A stretch of DNA of 64,000 bases from Maylandia zebra (Eukaryota > Chordata > Actinopteri > Cichliformes > Cichlidae), in the NCBI RefSeq assembly GCF_041146795.1, contig NC_135177.1:26392060-26456059 (forward strand), written 5' to 3'. Shown here one piece after another: positions 1 to 12,574 of this stretch (the stretch's first letter is position 1; each line of letters starts with the position of its first letter). The translations under genes were made by a program, and so were the position numbers. The notes below the pieces were generated by a model that saw only the letters and a program-made list of their open reading frames with translations, searched no databases and was not told the origin of the DNA.

Positions 1-79
1 ACTGTTAATTTAGGGCAGCTGTGGCATAAACTTCACACTGGGTGGTTGTCTAAAAATTTTAGACCACAGAACAGGAAAA

Positions 80-275
80 AATACATCCATCCTGCCCTGC
101 AACAACAGTTCAGGCTGGCGGTGGTGTAATGGCGTGAACGATATTTCATACCAACTGAACATTGTTGCTGACCATGTCCATTCCGTTATGACCACAGCAT
201 TCACTCTACTCAGATAGCCTCCATAGCCATTCAATCTGGTACCAGCAAGATGTACCTATCAAAATGGCCATTTCT
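80..275 (+). mobile_element. Tc1-like transposon relic, 3' part
   Basis: Degraded 3' half of a Tc1/mariner-type element in the sense orientation. The run around 84-190 resembles the transposase block common in fish elements (catcctgcc..., caggctggcggtggtgtaatg, gttgctgaccatgtccat), and 241-270 resembles the family's end (accagcaagatgtacct then aaaatggcc). No reading frame survives for more than a few dozen codons and the 5' half is missing. It appears to be the same family as the relics at 9350-9675, 57200-57592 and 60331-61090. Family membership is from recall of the consensus, not a search. Confidence 0.6.
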
Positions 276-3200
276 CAGTCTGTGACCACAAGTGTGCAGC
301 ACTGTAAAAACAGTTTCAAGATAGACAAAGAACTGGACTGTGCAAGTTGAAAAACCAACAACCATGTGTCACTATCAACAACAATGGCCCCCATTGCCTC
401 ACACCAATGGCTGTACTGAAGTGCAGAGAAGAAGAGAAGTGCAGTCTAGGTGAAGGTTAAGAGTCAGCTTAAGTACAAACAGTTAGGAGACAGGTGAAAG
501 AAAAGGTACAGTCATTGAAAAGAAAAAGGCAGGGATGGCATGGAAGAAGCAGGTAGTTAACCAACAGAAAGATCTATTTTAATCATTTTAAAGACCAAGA
601 AACCACAAGAGGAATGGCGCCACTGTATGAAGGAAGGGTTGAAAAATGATGGGTTGAGACAATGTTCCTCATACCGCAGGCTTAGAAAGGCAGAGAAGAG
701 AGACGCCGTCAAGCACTGAAGGAGAGAGCAATTAGATTTATCTGCTCATTAACAGAAGGGATAATTGACTACAAGAGTCTGCAGCGATACACTAAGAGAC
801 AGGGGGAGAAGGAGAAAATGAGCCAGGGAGAGAAATGAGAGCAGGTGGAAGGAGAAAAGACAGGAGGCAGGCAGGGAGGGATTGAGAAGAAAAGGGAACA
901 AGTCAGGAGAAATAAACAGGGGAAAAGTGAAAAATGAAAAGAATGGGGAGAAAGGAGAAAATGCGATGGAAGTAGAGGGAAAATCAGCCCACAGAGAATG
1001 CTGAAAAAAGGATTAGTGACTGGAGAGGCAGTAGGAGGGAAGGCAGGAGGAGTAAATGAGGATAAATCTACGGTGTTTGTGCGGGTGTGTGCTTCACACA
1101 CATTTTACGCTTCTGTTTTTAGTCACCTGGGAGAGTTCTCACATTTCCTCGTTTATGTCTTATGAGAGTTTGTGATGACACAGAACTGGTTTTAAAGAAC
1201 TTTTAAGATTGTGGAAAGCCAGACTGACCTTAACATGTGCAAAGGCTTTAAAAAAAACCCACTGCAAATCAGAGCCAGCTAAAGCCACCTTATTATCCAC
1301 CTGCTGATACCATTTTAACAACAGTTGCAATCAAACCCTTGCACACTGCTCAGAAAAGGGGTAGTAGGCTGTGAGTGACATGTGTGTCATTAACGCTTTG
1401 TATTTGCCAATCAGTGTCTCACACAGGCATGTATTAGTCACTGAGGTTGGAAGCAAAACTTTGATGATGAATAACACCTCCATTACTTTGTCCAGAAGAA
1501 CCTTAAACCTTTTTCTTACACACTAAAATATTGACAGATTAAAATGCCATAGCTTTTATTTGCATTTGATTAACTGGACATACTTCGAGCAGTTCAATCA
1601 CGCAACCTTGAAGAACTCATTTTCTTTGCCGAATGCTTTTTCAAAGTCTGCAAAATTGCCGCGTGGATTGCATTCACTGATATTCTAATTTTGTAGGTAT
1701 GATGGAGGTCGGGACAGGATTCGGGGTACTGGGTATGCAAAGTACAAGCCTTTCATGTTGGGAACCAGACATTACATTTTTCACCAAGACACAAGACCTT
1801 ACATTAATTTTCTTGAGCAAATTCTTTGAGTTGCAATCACCGGTAACACTTGGTTTTCACTCGCTTGTTTCCAGGAACAGAACACGAACAGATGCAACAA
1901 TAAATAATCTGATCCCCTTTGATCTAAAACCATACATGCTAATTACTCACAAATATAGTGAATTCTTTAAAGCACAGTTTAATCTTCAATCCTTCTGTGT
2001 TTGTCTCTACATTACAACACACCCTTCAAATTCTACTCCAGCATAAAGCCACCCATGTTCTACTCAAAGCTCAGAAGGATTTAGGATTTAAGAGGCAAAA
2101 GCTTCGAACATTTGACTCCGTGAGGCAGCAGCCTGACTCTGAGCCAAACACGCAAGTGTTTCTCGAATCGCAAGACATGAGATAACCTGTGACGTTCCAC
2201 TAATGCAACATCATGCTTTGATCCTACAGAAGTGGACTCAATCTGCACAAGGTAGGAGGTAGAGACAAAGCAAGAAAGGGAAGTAAAAAAAATTGTGAGT
2301 GGGAGCCAAAGCCACCCTTCGTCACCTCCTTCATCAGACCTTTTTTTTTTCTGTTGATGATTCAATGAATCTCCAAGCAGCTATTGCCCTCAGTTGCATC
2401 ACAGATACATTAAAGATGAGAAAGAAATAAAACACATGGGAGAAGGTAAAAGCAAGTGGAAGAAAACTCTTCACCACTCCTCAACTTGCACAGCTTAACC
2501 CTCCACTTCCACACCCACCTGTTGTTTTCACCTCCTTCTTCTGCCTCCTCTCATCCCTCCGGCATTAAAACTACATTGCACTGCTCTCTATTGTTCGTAT
2601 GTTCACTCTGAATTTGAAATTTCAATGGTGCATTGTTCCACGGCAGAATAAATGTGCTGGGATATCAGTGTTACATGACATTGATTTATTGATGTTACCA
2701 ATGCAGTTATGCACAATGGTAATCAAGCGTCATGGATGGGGGAATATATCTAGAATTTAATGAAATACATATGGTATTACATTTATGTGTGACCCACATT
2801 TGTACAGATAAATAAACTCCAAAAATCAAATTCAAACCACCTTCTGTGTTTGGGGCTTTTAAAGCTCACTTGCTGGAAAATAGTGTCTGCATTTTCTTTT
2901 CTTTTCTTATTATTGTTATTAAGTTTGTTGAGTATGGTTTTGTAATTTACTCCCATCCATAATAAACAACAAGTCTGGATATTATATTATTCAGTCTATG
3001 TAGACAGTCCATTACTTGGCAAGAGACCAGCAATCATGTTTTGCAGAGTTGTATAAAGTATGAGGTTTTAACCTTTTAGAATTTAAACAAATTACAGCCC
3101 ACAGATTTGTATTAAAGTGAGCAGTCATGCAGTGTTTAAAAATTGCAAACATTTTCAACTTCCATTTTTCATTTCTCTTTTTGATCCCCCCCCTCCCCCT

Positions 3201-3710
3201 TTGATGGGACATTTCTGCATTTCCCCAGTTCTTCCAGCAATTTGCGGGTTTTATGGGAAGTGCGATTTTAAAAGTGTAAGTAAGGTCGAGCTTCCAACAC
3301 TTGGTCTGCTCTCAGCCAATAACATTGTGAAATTGCTTGACAACGTTGCTTTTCATCCAAACACAAGTGCACATCTTAGACGTGCATGCACAAACACATA
3401 CTAGCACAAACTAGTCTACCTCCATGCTTGACAGGAAAAGGAAATGGCTTTTCTCCATTTGGAGAGCCACAAACAAGAGGTGCTGCCGGCCCATTTCAGA
3501 TAGCGGTCGTCTTAAAGAGCCCCTCTGTCTATGAATATGGAGATGAGGATTTAGGAAGGAGGGAGAGAAGGAAAAAGAGAAAAATTGAGGGAGGGAGAGA
3601 TCAGAGGGTGAAAAAAGAGGGAGGAAGAGAGAAATTCTGTGTCTCTGAGGTGCTTTTCCTGCCTGTCCTGTGGCCCTTGGCTGGATTTATGCACTGGATT
3701 TAGAAGACTT
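276..3710. other. No gene seen; non-coding stretch with purine-rich tract
   Basis: I find no coding exon or RNA gene here. Positions about 785-1070 are strongly purine-rich (GGAGAA-type runs), which creates a false open frame on the minus strand. A second purine-rich patch lies at about 3545-3640. The rest is AT-rich unique-looking sequence. It may be intergenic or part of the first intron of the gene starting at 26768. Confidence 0.6.
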
Positions 3711-3748
3711 GTGTGTGTGTGTGTGTATGTGTGTGTTTGTGCATGTGT
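3711..3748. repeat. (GT)n microsatellite, interrupted
   Basis: A GT dinucleotide run of about 38 bp with single-base interruptions (gtatgt, gtttgt). Nothing around it suggests a function. Confidence 0.9.
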
Positions 3749-4464
3749 GCGGTGTAAATGACAGGGTCTATGTAAAAAAACAAAGCCAGAGGCGACAGGT
3801 CAGAAAGTAATCACTCACAAACATGCCTACAGTTAATAGGACAAGGAAACACAAACACTCCTAATCAGGTTCTTCCTCCTCATCTAGTTTCTCTCCATTC
3901 AATCCCCTAGTCTTCTACTCACAGTTAAACAGATCATACACTCACATGCACCGCGTACTGTACACGCATGCATTAGATGAGCGCACAATGCAACACTTCT
4001 CCACCTTTTTATCCTTGTGTTCATCGTTCCCTCCATTCACTGCAGAGCCACTATCCATTGCACATTAGATAAGCCTATATGGTTTTCCTTTCTGCCTGCA
4101 TTCATTTATACACTCGTCTGTGTGCGGCAGATAGCATCGCAGTATCACCATCCAGCAGCCACTACACACCACATGAATTATGGATTGTTGTAAGTGTGAG
4201 AAGGAGGTCACACGAGAACAACAGAGGGCAATTCCTGAGGTCCTGTTAAATTATTGACGACAGCAAATATAACAGTTCATTGTCACCATTATTACTGTAA
4301 ACACTGTGGATCTTAACAAAAAAAAACAAACACCCACCACTACCAATATTTTAGAAACCTTTGTATATAGGTACTGACCCAAAATGCATTACAACACAAG
4401 TCATTACAACTGCCCACACGAGTGTAATTCACAAAACTGTGACTGCTCATTACTACAACTTAGG

Positions 4465-4517
4465 GACTAGAAAAGCGCTATACAAATACAGGCCATTTAC
4501 CATTTACCATTTACCAT
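4465..4517 (+). repeat. SINE/LINE 3' tail with (CATTTAC)n
   Basis: The sequence aaaagcgctatacaaataca followed by three copies of a CATTTAC-like heptamer is the 3' tail common to several teleost SINE/LINE families. I cannot define the body of the element upstream, so this is either a very short truncated insertion or an old one whose 5' part has decayed. Confidence 0.6.
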
Positions 4518-5582
4518 ATGTGATAATTAATGATTAAAAATATTTATATGCTGATGGTTAGGTTGTATTAAATAGATTAATATTATTTTCTATACATATA
4601 CAACTGGCTGTGAAAATCTTCCATCATTAAAGAATAAGTGACATCGTAAAAGAAACATTACTGAACAGAAGTTTGAGTTACACAAATCATGTGGTCATCT
4701 TTCACAGTTACAGCCTCTTTACTGTAAAGTTCCTTCTGGAGGACCCTGGAGGCTTATGGGGTTTAAGGCACTGACCATGAAGTGCAACATCCTTGATTTG
4801 AATCTCTCACTCTTCCAAGATCAGCTGCCTAATAAAGAAAAAAAAAAACGTAAAAATAGCTTCTTTGTCTTGCTATCGCTACATGGGAGAAGGAATGAAA
4901 CACTGTCCAGTAAAACCCAACTAGCAAATGTACTAAAAAGACTGCAACTTGATTAGTCACTTGATTTGCTCAACTCCAACTGCTGAAGTCTCAGATTTAT
5001 CTAAGATTCAGCATCCATTTTAGACAGAAATAGATTTTGTCCCCGTTTTCTTACACTTTAATCACATTATGAAGGGGTCCATTCATTCACAGCATGATAA
5101 GGACAAAGAGTGATCCCAACAAATAAGTCTTCCAACCCCCATAATAAAATTAAATTGAGAACAAACGCAACCCTAACCTTTAAAGTACGAGATATTTTTA
5201 AAAAATCAACATCCGATATAAAACCACTAAAATAATTTGTTAAATATTTGTTTGTCCCGGCATTTCATATGTGAACAAAATAAAATCAATAGCCCATTTA
5301 AATACTCTATAAAACTGCATAAATTGCTGCATCTCGGAGTAATGCACAGTTTGCAGCGAACATAAAGAGCAGGCTGAATTCTCAGACACGTTATAATGTG
5401 GAACAACTATTTTAAATGTAGCTTTTAGCAGATCTAATTATCAGAGCACAGCAGCTCCATCTCTCTCCAGAAATCCAGAGACGCGCAGTTCAGATGAAGT
5501 TAGCACTCTTAACGATCTTAATGTGAGTGTTTCTCTGTACTGTTAGTGTTTACACTGTGATATACCTCTCATCTCTAACCTA
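4518..5582. other. No gene seen
   Basis: AT-rich, with many stops in all frames. No splice-flanked open frame, RNA gene or repeat family is recognised. Confidence 0.5.
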
Positions 5583-5660
5583 ATGCATGCTTGGAGTAGC
5601 TCCAGCCCTTTTGTGCCCCTACACAGGATACGTGGGTATAGAAATTGGATGGATGGATAA
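5583..5660 (+). repeat. SINE-like tail ending in (GGAT)n
   Basis: The block tgcttggagtagctccagcc ... acaggata ... gggtatagaaattggatggatggat matches the 3' end of the common teleost tRNA-derived SINE type that ends in GGAT repeats. About 80 bp is recognisable; the tRNA-related head is absent. The assignment is from memory of the consensus. Confidence 0.6.
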
Positions 5661-7895
5661 TTAGACAAACTGACAGCACTGGCAGCCATGCTACTGTCAT
5701 CACATTTATCTTAAACCCCAATAATGTAATCACAGTTCCAACCACCATAATCATCATTATACGTGTATCTTATTCACCATCCGCCCAGAAATATGCCATC
5801 TTACAGTATCGGCATCATCGTCAGCATCTCAGCACAAGCTGACGTCACTACTGTACCACGTCTGCCCGCAGCTTCATCATCCTCTAGTTTCACAGACCTT
5901 GTCAGGTCTCATTTCTTAACAGCGGCACCATATAATGAGAGCCATAACCATTATTGTCCAAAGGTCTCCTGTTCCAATCCTTTACTTTACCAAATGACTT
6001 TCCCTTGCCCCAACTCTCTCGCCTTCTCTATTTCCCATTCGCCTGCTCTAATTACACACTGTTTGTTTGGCCTTCTGGCTGCCCCCTAATGCAGAGGAGA
6101 GGAGTCATTAAAATGATTTACAGAAGTAAACCCCACACCCACCCTTACCTCTCTTTCCTCACCTCACCTCACTCCACTGCATCCCTGCCCCCCTCTCTCC
6201 CTAAATTCCCGACCCCTTGCACCCCTAACATACAACTCAGTCAAATATCGCTGGTGGGATTCAAATCAGATTCGATTAATCCTTTTTGCTCGCTGCCTCT
6301 CTCTTTTAGTCCTTTCTCGCTTGCTGCCCTTTCCACCTCTTCCACTTTCTCCAGCACTCCCCAATCACATAACTGCAAACTTCTTAGGTTAAAACTGTTT
6401 TTATGAGGTGGCACTTTGTCTCCTTCCTTTCTCCTCACCCTTAGCTTCTCTCTCCTTCCCTTTTAGACACACAGACAAACATTATTCCCCTCTTGAATTA
6501 TGTGATGGTAAGAGACCGTAATCATTTCGGATGCCTGACTCAAATGTTATCTCCTTCCATTTACTCTGCTCCAGACATGAAAAAGCAGGGAATAGACTTT
6601 ACTTCCTCTTCTTAATATGCCATCATAGGCCTGATGCATTTCACTTTTTCAACTTTTCTTTTTCACCTTACTTGACCTCCAGGAAAAAAGCACAAGGTAA
6701 ACACCAGCCCGTCTTTTAAAATTAAGTATAAAACGTATACAACAGGCGAACACAAACAACAGGATTAAAATCGCATTCAATTAATCCCTTATTCCCATTG
6801 CCACCTACTCAGCAATGCTCCCTTTCTTGCACTTTCCACATCACTAACTTGCTCATTTTATTCCTCAACCTCCATCTTCTTGGGTTAAAATGGGTTTGTG
6901 CGCGAGTGTGTGCATGTGTATGTGTGGGCAGGTAAATAATTTTTTATTCAACTCTTTGACTCCATGTTATCTCCAGTACCTGACTTTCCCACACCCTCAC
7001 TCCGCTTTTAATTAACACTCTTTATTTCACAGCTCTCCCTGCTAATCTCTCCATCAGAGGCCTATAGCGCTAAAGGCTGAGCTTTCACTCCCGCTGTGGG
7101 CTCTTTGTACTCTTTCAAAACAGAAAGAGCAACAAACACAAGTCTAGCCATGCACACACAGAAAATAAGCCACATACCCACCCACACACGGGCCTCTTGA
7201 AATACATTAATACGCTCAAATGAAAAAGCAAAAGTAAAGATGCACTGGCAGAAATATCTCATCTGATTTATTGCAAAAATCACATAATCTTCCTCCCTTT
7301 GTGCTGTGAACTTCAGGTGTCGCATAATGATGGTGTATTAACAGCTCTGTGTGATAACTGATGCATTTTAACTTCTAATAAAATGGGTAATTGGTGAGTT
7401 GAATCGTCAAAGTTTGAGATCCACACTGATAAGGACTAGTCTACCAAGATAAAGGAAGTGGTTATTGTGTCTTCATTGCGTCACTGCGTCTCCATGTAAA
7501 ATAAACTCTCAGATAGTCCAGTAAATTTAGATTCTTTTATACACATAAATGACAGCATGCTTTTCACAGACAGCAGCCTGTGGAACCACGTGCATAAGGG
7601 CTTGTGGGACTATGGAGAAACTTAGAAGTCTTAGAAAATTACTCCAGGTGATGCCATAGTGATGCCATCAGAGTTACTGCAGCAAACAGACAGCCTCTGT
7701 TACAAACTTGAGTAATTGTCCGTTCATTTCTGCCTCTGTTGCTTTGATTTTTCTTTTATCAGTCTCTTGGGAGTCTTCCAACTTTACAGGAATGAAACAC
7801 GGGACCACAGTGGTACACCTATAAAAGTTTAATCAATATCTAAAATGAATGTTGATACATTTTCTATCCATTTCATTTCAACTGACTGTCTCAGT

Positions 7896-7896
<1 letters not shown>
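5661..7896. other. No gene seen; pyrimidine-rich stretch
   Basis: Positions about 6000-6470 are rich in C and T on the plus strand, giving open frames (for example 5954-6406) whose translation is a low-complexity mix of Ser, Pro, Leu and Phe with no domain. No convincing exon, RNA gene or transposon is visible. Confidence 0.5.
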
Positions 7897-7940
<44 letters not shown>

Positions 7941-7946
7941 ACACAC
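7897..7946. repeat. Poly(C) run of 30 followed by (AC)n
   Basis: Thirty consecutive C residues run directly into ten AC units. Homopolymer C of this length is uncommon in vertebrate DNA and is prone to slippage and sequencing error, so the exact length should not be trusted. It can form a G-quadruplex on the minus strand or an i-motif on the plus strand. Confidence 0.9.
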
Positions 7947-9349
7947 GCATGCTTAACATCATGCTTGCAAAGACCTTCATGAGTGCATTGAGCTGAGTGT
8001 GAAAATGCAATCTAGCAAGAGAAAGATAACATCAAAGAGAGAATCTGGGCTTTAGGCGACAATTTATTTGGAGCTCTAATCTTTCCAGCAGTCGACTCTA
8101 ACAGATTCTCAACAAATCTCTAAGTACCATTAATAGGCGGTTGCACTAACCTGATGTTTTTAATCACTGGCTTACTGGATAGGTTAACTTGCATTATGTC
8201 CATGCAAATTATTCAGTATAGTCACAATAGTATGCGTAAGAACATACAGGATATCATATGAAAGATTAAAATGTCTTTATCGCATTCTCTAGATTTTCCG
8301 AAACCCCGACCTCTGACCTTGACGTTGAGGTTGAGGTCACTGATATTCTGAACCATCCAAGATTTCTAGCAGCTACACCTATGGTGTCAGTTTGAAACAC
8401 CTACATCAACTCATTCTCAAGTTATTGCATTCACAAACTTGAGTGTCCACCTGACAGGGTGGTGTCCACAGCACCCTATCAGCTTTTATGGCTGAGGGTT
8501 AAAAATGGCTGCTGTAGATCCGTCATCAGATTGAGTATCAAAATGTTCTGGTTTGAGTCCAAAAAGGAATTTGTTAACTAACATAATCGATAGACAGACA
8601 TTACAGGTTTGTTTTTGCACCAAACCCCACACTCACTCAGGTTTTGCTTTTATTCAAAGACTTCTGGATTCGACATATCTAGGAAATTAACACTGTGCTC
8701 ACCTACACCTGTAAACACCTAGAGGCTAATCTATCAGTTCTGACAGGGCTTGTGAGCTTTCTCTAGAAAAGAATACGTGTTTTTATATGGCCTGAGCTGA
8801 CACTTACATGGGAACAAAAACTATCAAGATATGCTTGATAAAATACTTTTACAACTAAGATTAGACAGTTGTTTTTTATTATTACACACTTTTACATGTC
8901 ATATGAGATGCTTCTGTTACGAGTGTACCATGAAACCTTATATTTCGGAACTTTAAATAATAACTCATTGAAATGAAAGTTGGAGAACAAAGATTTGTTT
9001 CATTATTTTAATAAAACTAAAGTCCAAAAATCTGTCTTACAGAATAGCACCATTTCCCTAGTGTAATCTATCTCCAGCTTGAATGCGAATGTGCAGTGCA
9101 GGGTTTCTATTGTTTCAGTTAGCGAAATGGTTTTTAATCAAATGCGACTGAGCTTTTATGCGAAAGTAATGAACGTGTCTGCTGGCTAAAATCTTTTACA
9201 AATCATTCTAAAAACGACTGAGTGATAATTTCAAAACATTTGTGACCTTTTCTGTCGCAAAGCAGCAAATAGTACGTATGTAATTAATCAAGAAGAATCA
9301 CGCAAACAACAAAAGGAACAATCAATGAAAGTGTTTATTTTGTGTTTCT
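7947..9349. other. No gene seen
   Basis: AT-rich unique-looking sequence without a supported exon. One short purine/pyrimidine palindromic patch (acctctgaccttgacgttga at 8309) has no known role. Confidence 0.5.
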
Positions 9350-9675
9350 AATTAAAAATTGGACAATAGAAGATTGGGAAAGCATTGCCTAGTCTGATGA
9401 GTCTCGATATCTCCATGCAATATTCTCATGCTAAGTTTTGAATTTGGCATAAACAACATAAAAGCATGGATCCATCCTGCCTTATATCAGTGTTTCAGTC
9501 TGGTGGGGCTGGTGTTATGGTCGGCTGGATCGTAGATATGCAGCTGGCAAATCTGCAACATCTGTGTGAAGCTATCATGTCAATATGGGCCAAAATCTCT
9601 GAGAAATGTTTATAGCACCTTGTTGAATCTATGTCAAATGGGAGTCTAACCTTGTACTAGCAAGGTGTAAATACT
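9350..9675 (+). mobile_element. Internally deleted Tc1-like transposon relic
   Basis: Sense-strand fossil of the same Tc1-like family as 80-275. Recognisable blocks in order are attggacaatagaagattgg, gtctgatgagtctcga (the region of the first catalytic Asp, read as S-D-E-S), gcatggatccatcctgcc, then a jump to tctgcaacatctgtgtgaag, catgtcaatatgggccaaaa, aaatctctgagaaatg and the end gtactagcaaggtgtaaata. The middle of the transposase, including the second Asp region, is deleted and the frame is broken. Confidence 0.7.
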
Positions 9676-12397
9676 GAAATAGCTGTTTTTGTATGTGCCA
9701 TCTCTATATTTTCCTGTCTGAGGAAACATTCACGGTTGTGAATATATCTGCAATAAGCTGTAGGCATATGTAATACCCTGGTCATTTTGCTGGTTTATAG
9801 AATAAACGTGCTTCTGTTAAGTCGTATATAAACATTGTAAACATCTTTGAGGAGGATCACCCAGAGTTACAGAGTATATTTTTCTCTGTGTGTAGGTATA
9901 TAGCTGTGAAGTGAGAGCAGAGGAGAAAAAATGAAAGAAAAGTTGGTAAGGATAACATGGGCTGAACACCATGCAAGTGATGTTCTTCGTCTGCTTTGCT
10001 CCATCAATCTCCTTCATCCACCTTTGTCTTTAGATGTCTTTATTACAGTGAATCGCATTATACCGCTGAGCCATGTTTACACATGGGAGGCAAATCACAT
10101 AATTGAAGAGTGTCAGACACTGATCCAGACAATATTTAAATGTAAATATGACATTGCCAAAGTGTCTCTGAAATCCATGCTGTAATCATACCGGTCTATG
10201 AATAGCTCTATATTTGCACTGCAGGCTGAGTGCAGCAGTTAAGCAAAGATGATTTCCTAGAACTCTCCTCAACTCCAGTAGCGTAAAAAACAATGTTCTA
10301 TCACGGCAGCTCTGAGACGGTGTTGAGGGGTAAGCAACGGTGCGAAGAAAATCAGTGCTACCTTTGAGTGAAGACATCGGGTGTGTAATGCCATCACACG
10401 CTCGCTCTCTGCCTCCTGTTGAGCTTTTCCACACACTGTTCTGAACAATCGTCCACTCTCTCCAATCAGCCCTTTATTGTCCAATAATGAATACTTTTCC
10501 TGTAAGAGGCCGCCGCCCATTTCCTTCTCACAAGTTTACTGTGAGAAGTGATGGGGTGGGTCTGGCCAAGAGGAATGATTTGGGTTTTTTCCCAGTACCG
10601 TCATTGTTCACAGTCTTAAATAAAGAGGTTTTGGCAGACTTTGGTTTGTATATGGAGCTGCAAATAAGGCTTCAGCGTGCTGGTTGCTGTGCGTGCCTGC
10701 TTTCTGGCCCGTTAAATAACTCTCATTAAAGGGCAGCAGCAACTAATAACAATGTCTGATCTGAACCAAGCTTGTCCCTGTGCCCCATCCCCTTCTCTCC
10801 TTCTTTAATTTCCCTTTAAGGCTGCTTATTGATTCTACCCCTTCCATTCTGTAAGTCTTTTTATTTATAACACAAAGCAATAACAAGAGTGTCACAACCT
10901 CAAGTTTCGTGCAAGCTATTAATAAAATGAATCTAAAAGCGGCAGATGCATGTTTACGATATACAGTATGGGTCTCTCCTTGACATCAATCTATTCATAC
11001 TTTTTTCACCCTGTCTTCTAGACTTTACCTCCAACTCAAACTTTTGAAAGAAAGGGCAAAGTGAGTGAAAGAAAGAAGATATCAGGACCAAGGACAAGAG
11101 CTGACGAAACAGACTATGATGGAAAGAAAGGGAAGCCAGAAGGAGCAAGAGGAAAAAGGCAGAATGGGAGAGATGAGCAGGGCAACCGAAATGGCAGAAG
11201 AACTGCCAAAAGGCAGGCCTTGGTGGTAAATCCAGAGACAGACAAGGTGGAGAGAGACTGAGACTGAGGATGAGGCAGGGAGAAATACGGATGTGCTGAG
11301 GGGAACAGAAATGAATAAAAGATGGAGGGAGACAGATAGGATCGAAAGGTATCGGAGGTAAGTGAGAAAACTGCTGGAACTGTTAGGATTCTCAGTAGGC
11401 AGTTGCTCCCTCTTTCCATCTCAGCTGTAGTTATCAAGTCTAGCTTTGTGCAGTGCTGTTAAAATAACTACGGAGCTGTCACAGTGTGAAGTGCGCACGA
11501 GTTCAAAACAGTGCTTATTTATCAGTTTGCATTTGTGTAAGGTACATGTAAGTAGCACAAATACATAAGCCCATCTGTTGCCTTGAATCTCTATATGTGC
11601 GTGGGAATGCAGAGGAGCTGTTTCAGAATTGTGCATGCACAGTACATGTATGTGTGGGAGGGGGTATGGCAGAACATCACTATTTACAAGTATGTGAAAA
11701 GTCTGTTGGATTCTCTGAGAGCCACAGTGTGCTTTGTTGGATCATACAACCACGTAGTCTAACTGTTTAGCCAGACTGCACTGCAAGAAAATCACAATAC
11801 CTGCAGGATTTCAATATTTAAAGAGCTTTTCTACATTCTTTGACACTCAGGTGAAAAAAAAGAGTCAACTGTGCCAGACAGGGTCCCTGTTACAGCTGAG
11901 ATGGAGTAGAATTTTGTCATTTGTCTAGCTCTTTCTATGTTATTTTTCAGCTAGCCTGCCAGGTGTAACCCACTAACTGTCACTTTGTGAACATGCCCAA
12001 GGCTGAAAAAATGATCAGAAATACTAACCCACCAGTCTACCTAACATATATCTGAAACCAGGGGCTCATATTCAGAGGATAAATCCAAAGTGAATCTTTT
12101 TTTTTTTTTCTGGCCAAATTCTTTTTGGTAATGATAATTTGGTACTTACCAAGGAGAAACAAACACATGTTGCTGGAACATAGAAGCACACAAGCCAACA
12201 AGTCAAGCCAAGCTTCAATATTTAGGGAGGAAGTCTAACGTGAGTGCACCTGAAACAATCTATCAATAAATAGCTGCACACTACAGCTCAACTACATTGG
12301 TTGTAGTTATAGATGATGTACGCATGTACTACCACAGTAAGTGCAGTAGGCTGAAGTTGTTCTGCACAAAATTATAGCATAGTAGTTATATATATTT
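9676..12397. other. No gene seen; purine-rich tract at 11040-11350
   Basis: No coding exon supported. A GA-rich tract at about 11040-11350 explains overlapping open frames on both strands with low-complexity translations. The remainder shows neither repeat families nor splice-flanked frames that I recognise. Confidence 0.5.
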
Positions 12398-12475
12398 ATT
12401 ATTAATCCTTTATTTATCCAGGTAAAATCTCATTGAGATTAAAAATCTCATTTACAAGAGAGACCTGGCATCATA
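12398..12475. repeat. Common teleost interspersed repeat fragment
   Basis: The block tttatttatccaggtaaaat ctcattgagattaaaaatctca ... caagagagacctgg resembles a repeat seen many times in fish genomes (an old LINE/SINE-derived tail). It contains a local palindrome, gagattaaaaatctc. It lies next to the long AT microsatellite. Confidence 0.5.
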
Positions 12476-12493
12476 GCAACAAAAGTCACATAC

Positions 12494-12496
<3 letters not shown>

Positions 12497-12571
<75 letters not shown>
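12497..12571. repeat. (AT)n microsatellite, about 37 units
   Basis: Uninterrupted alternating AT for about 75 bp. Likely length-polymorphic and able to extrude as a hairpin. The open frame across it (12433-12651) is a repeat artefact. Confidence 0.95.

Positions 12572-12574
<3 letters not shown>

Noticed and set aside
769-1101. 110-codon minus-strand frame
   Set aside because: Arises from a purine-rich tract; translation is low-complexity Ser/Pro/Phe/Leu with no domain or splice support.
5954-6406. 150-codon plus-strand frame
   Set aside because: Pyrimidine-rich DNA; Ser/Pro/Leu-rich translation, no domain, no flanking gene structure.
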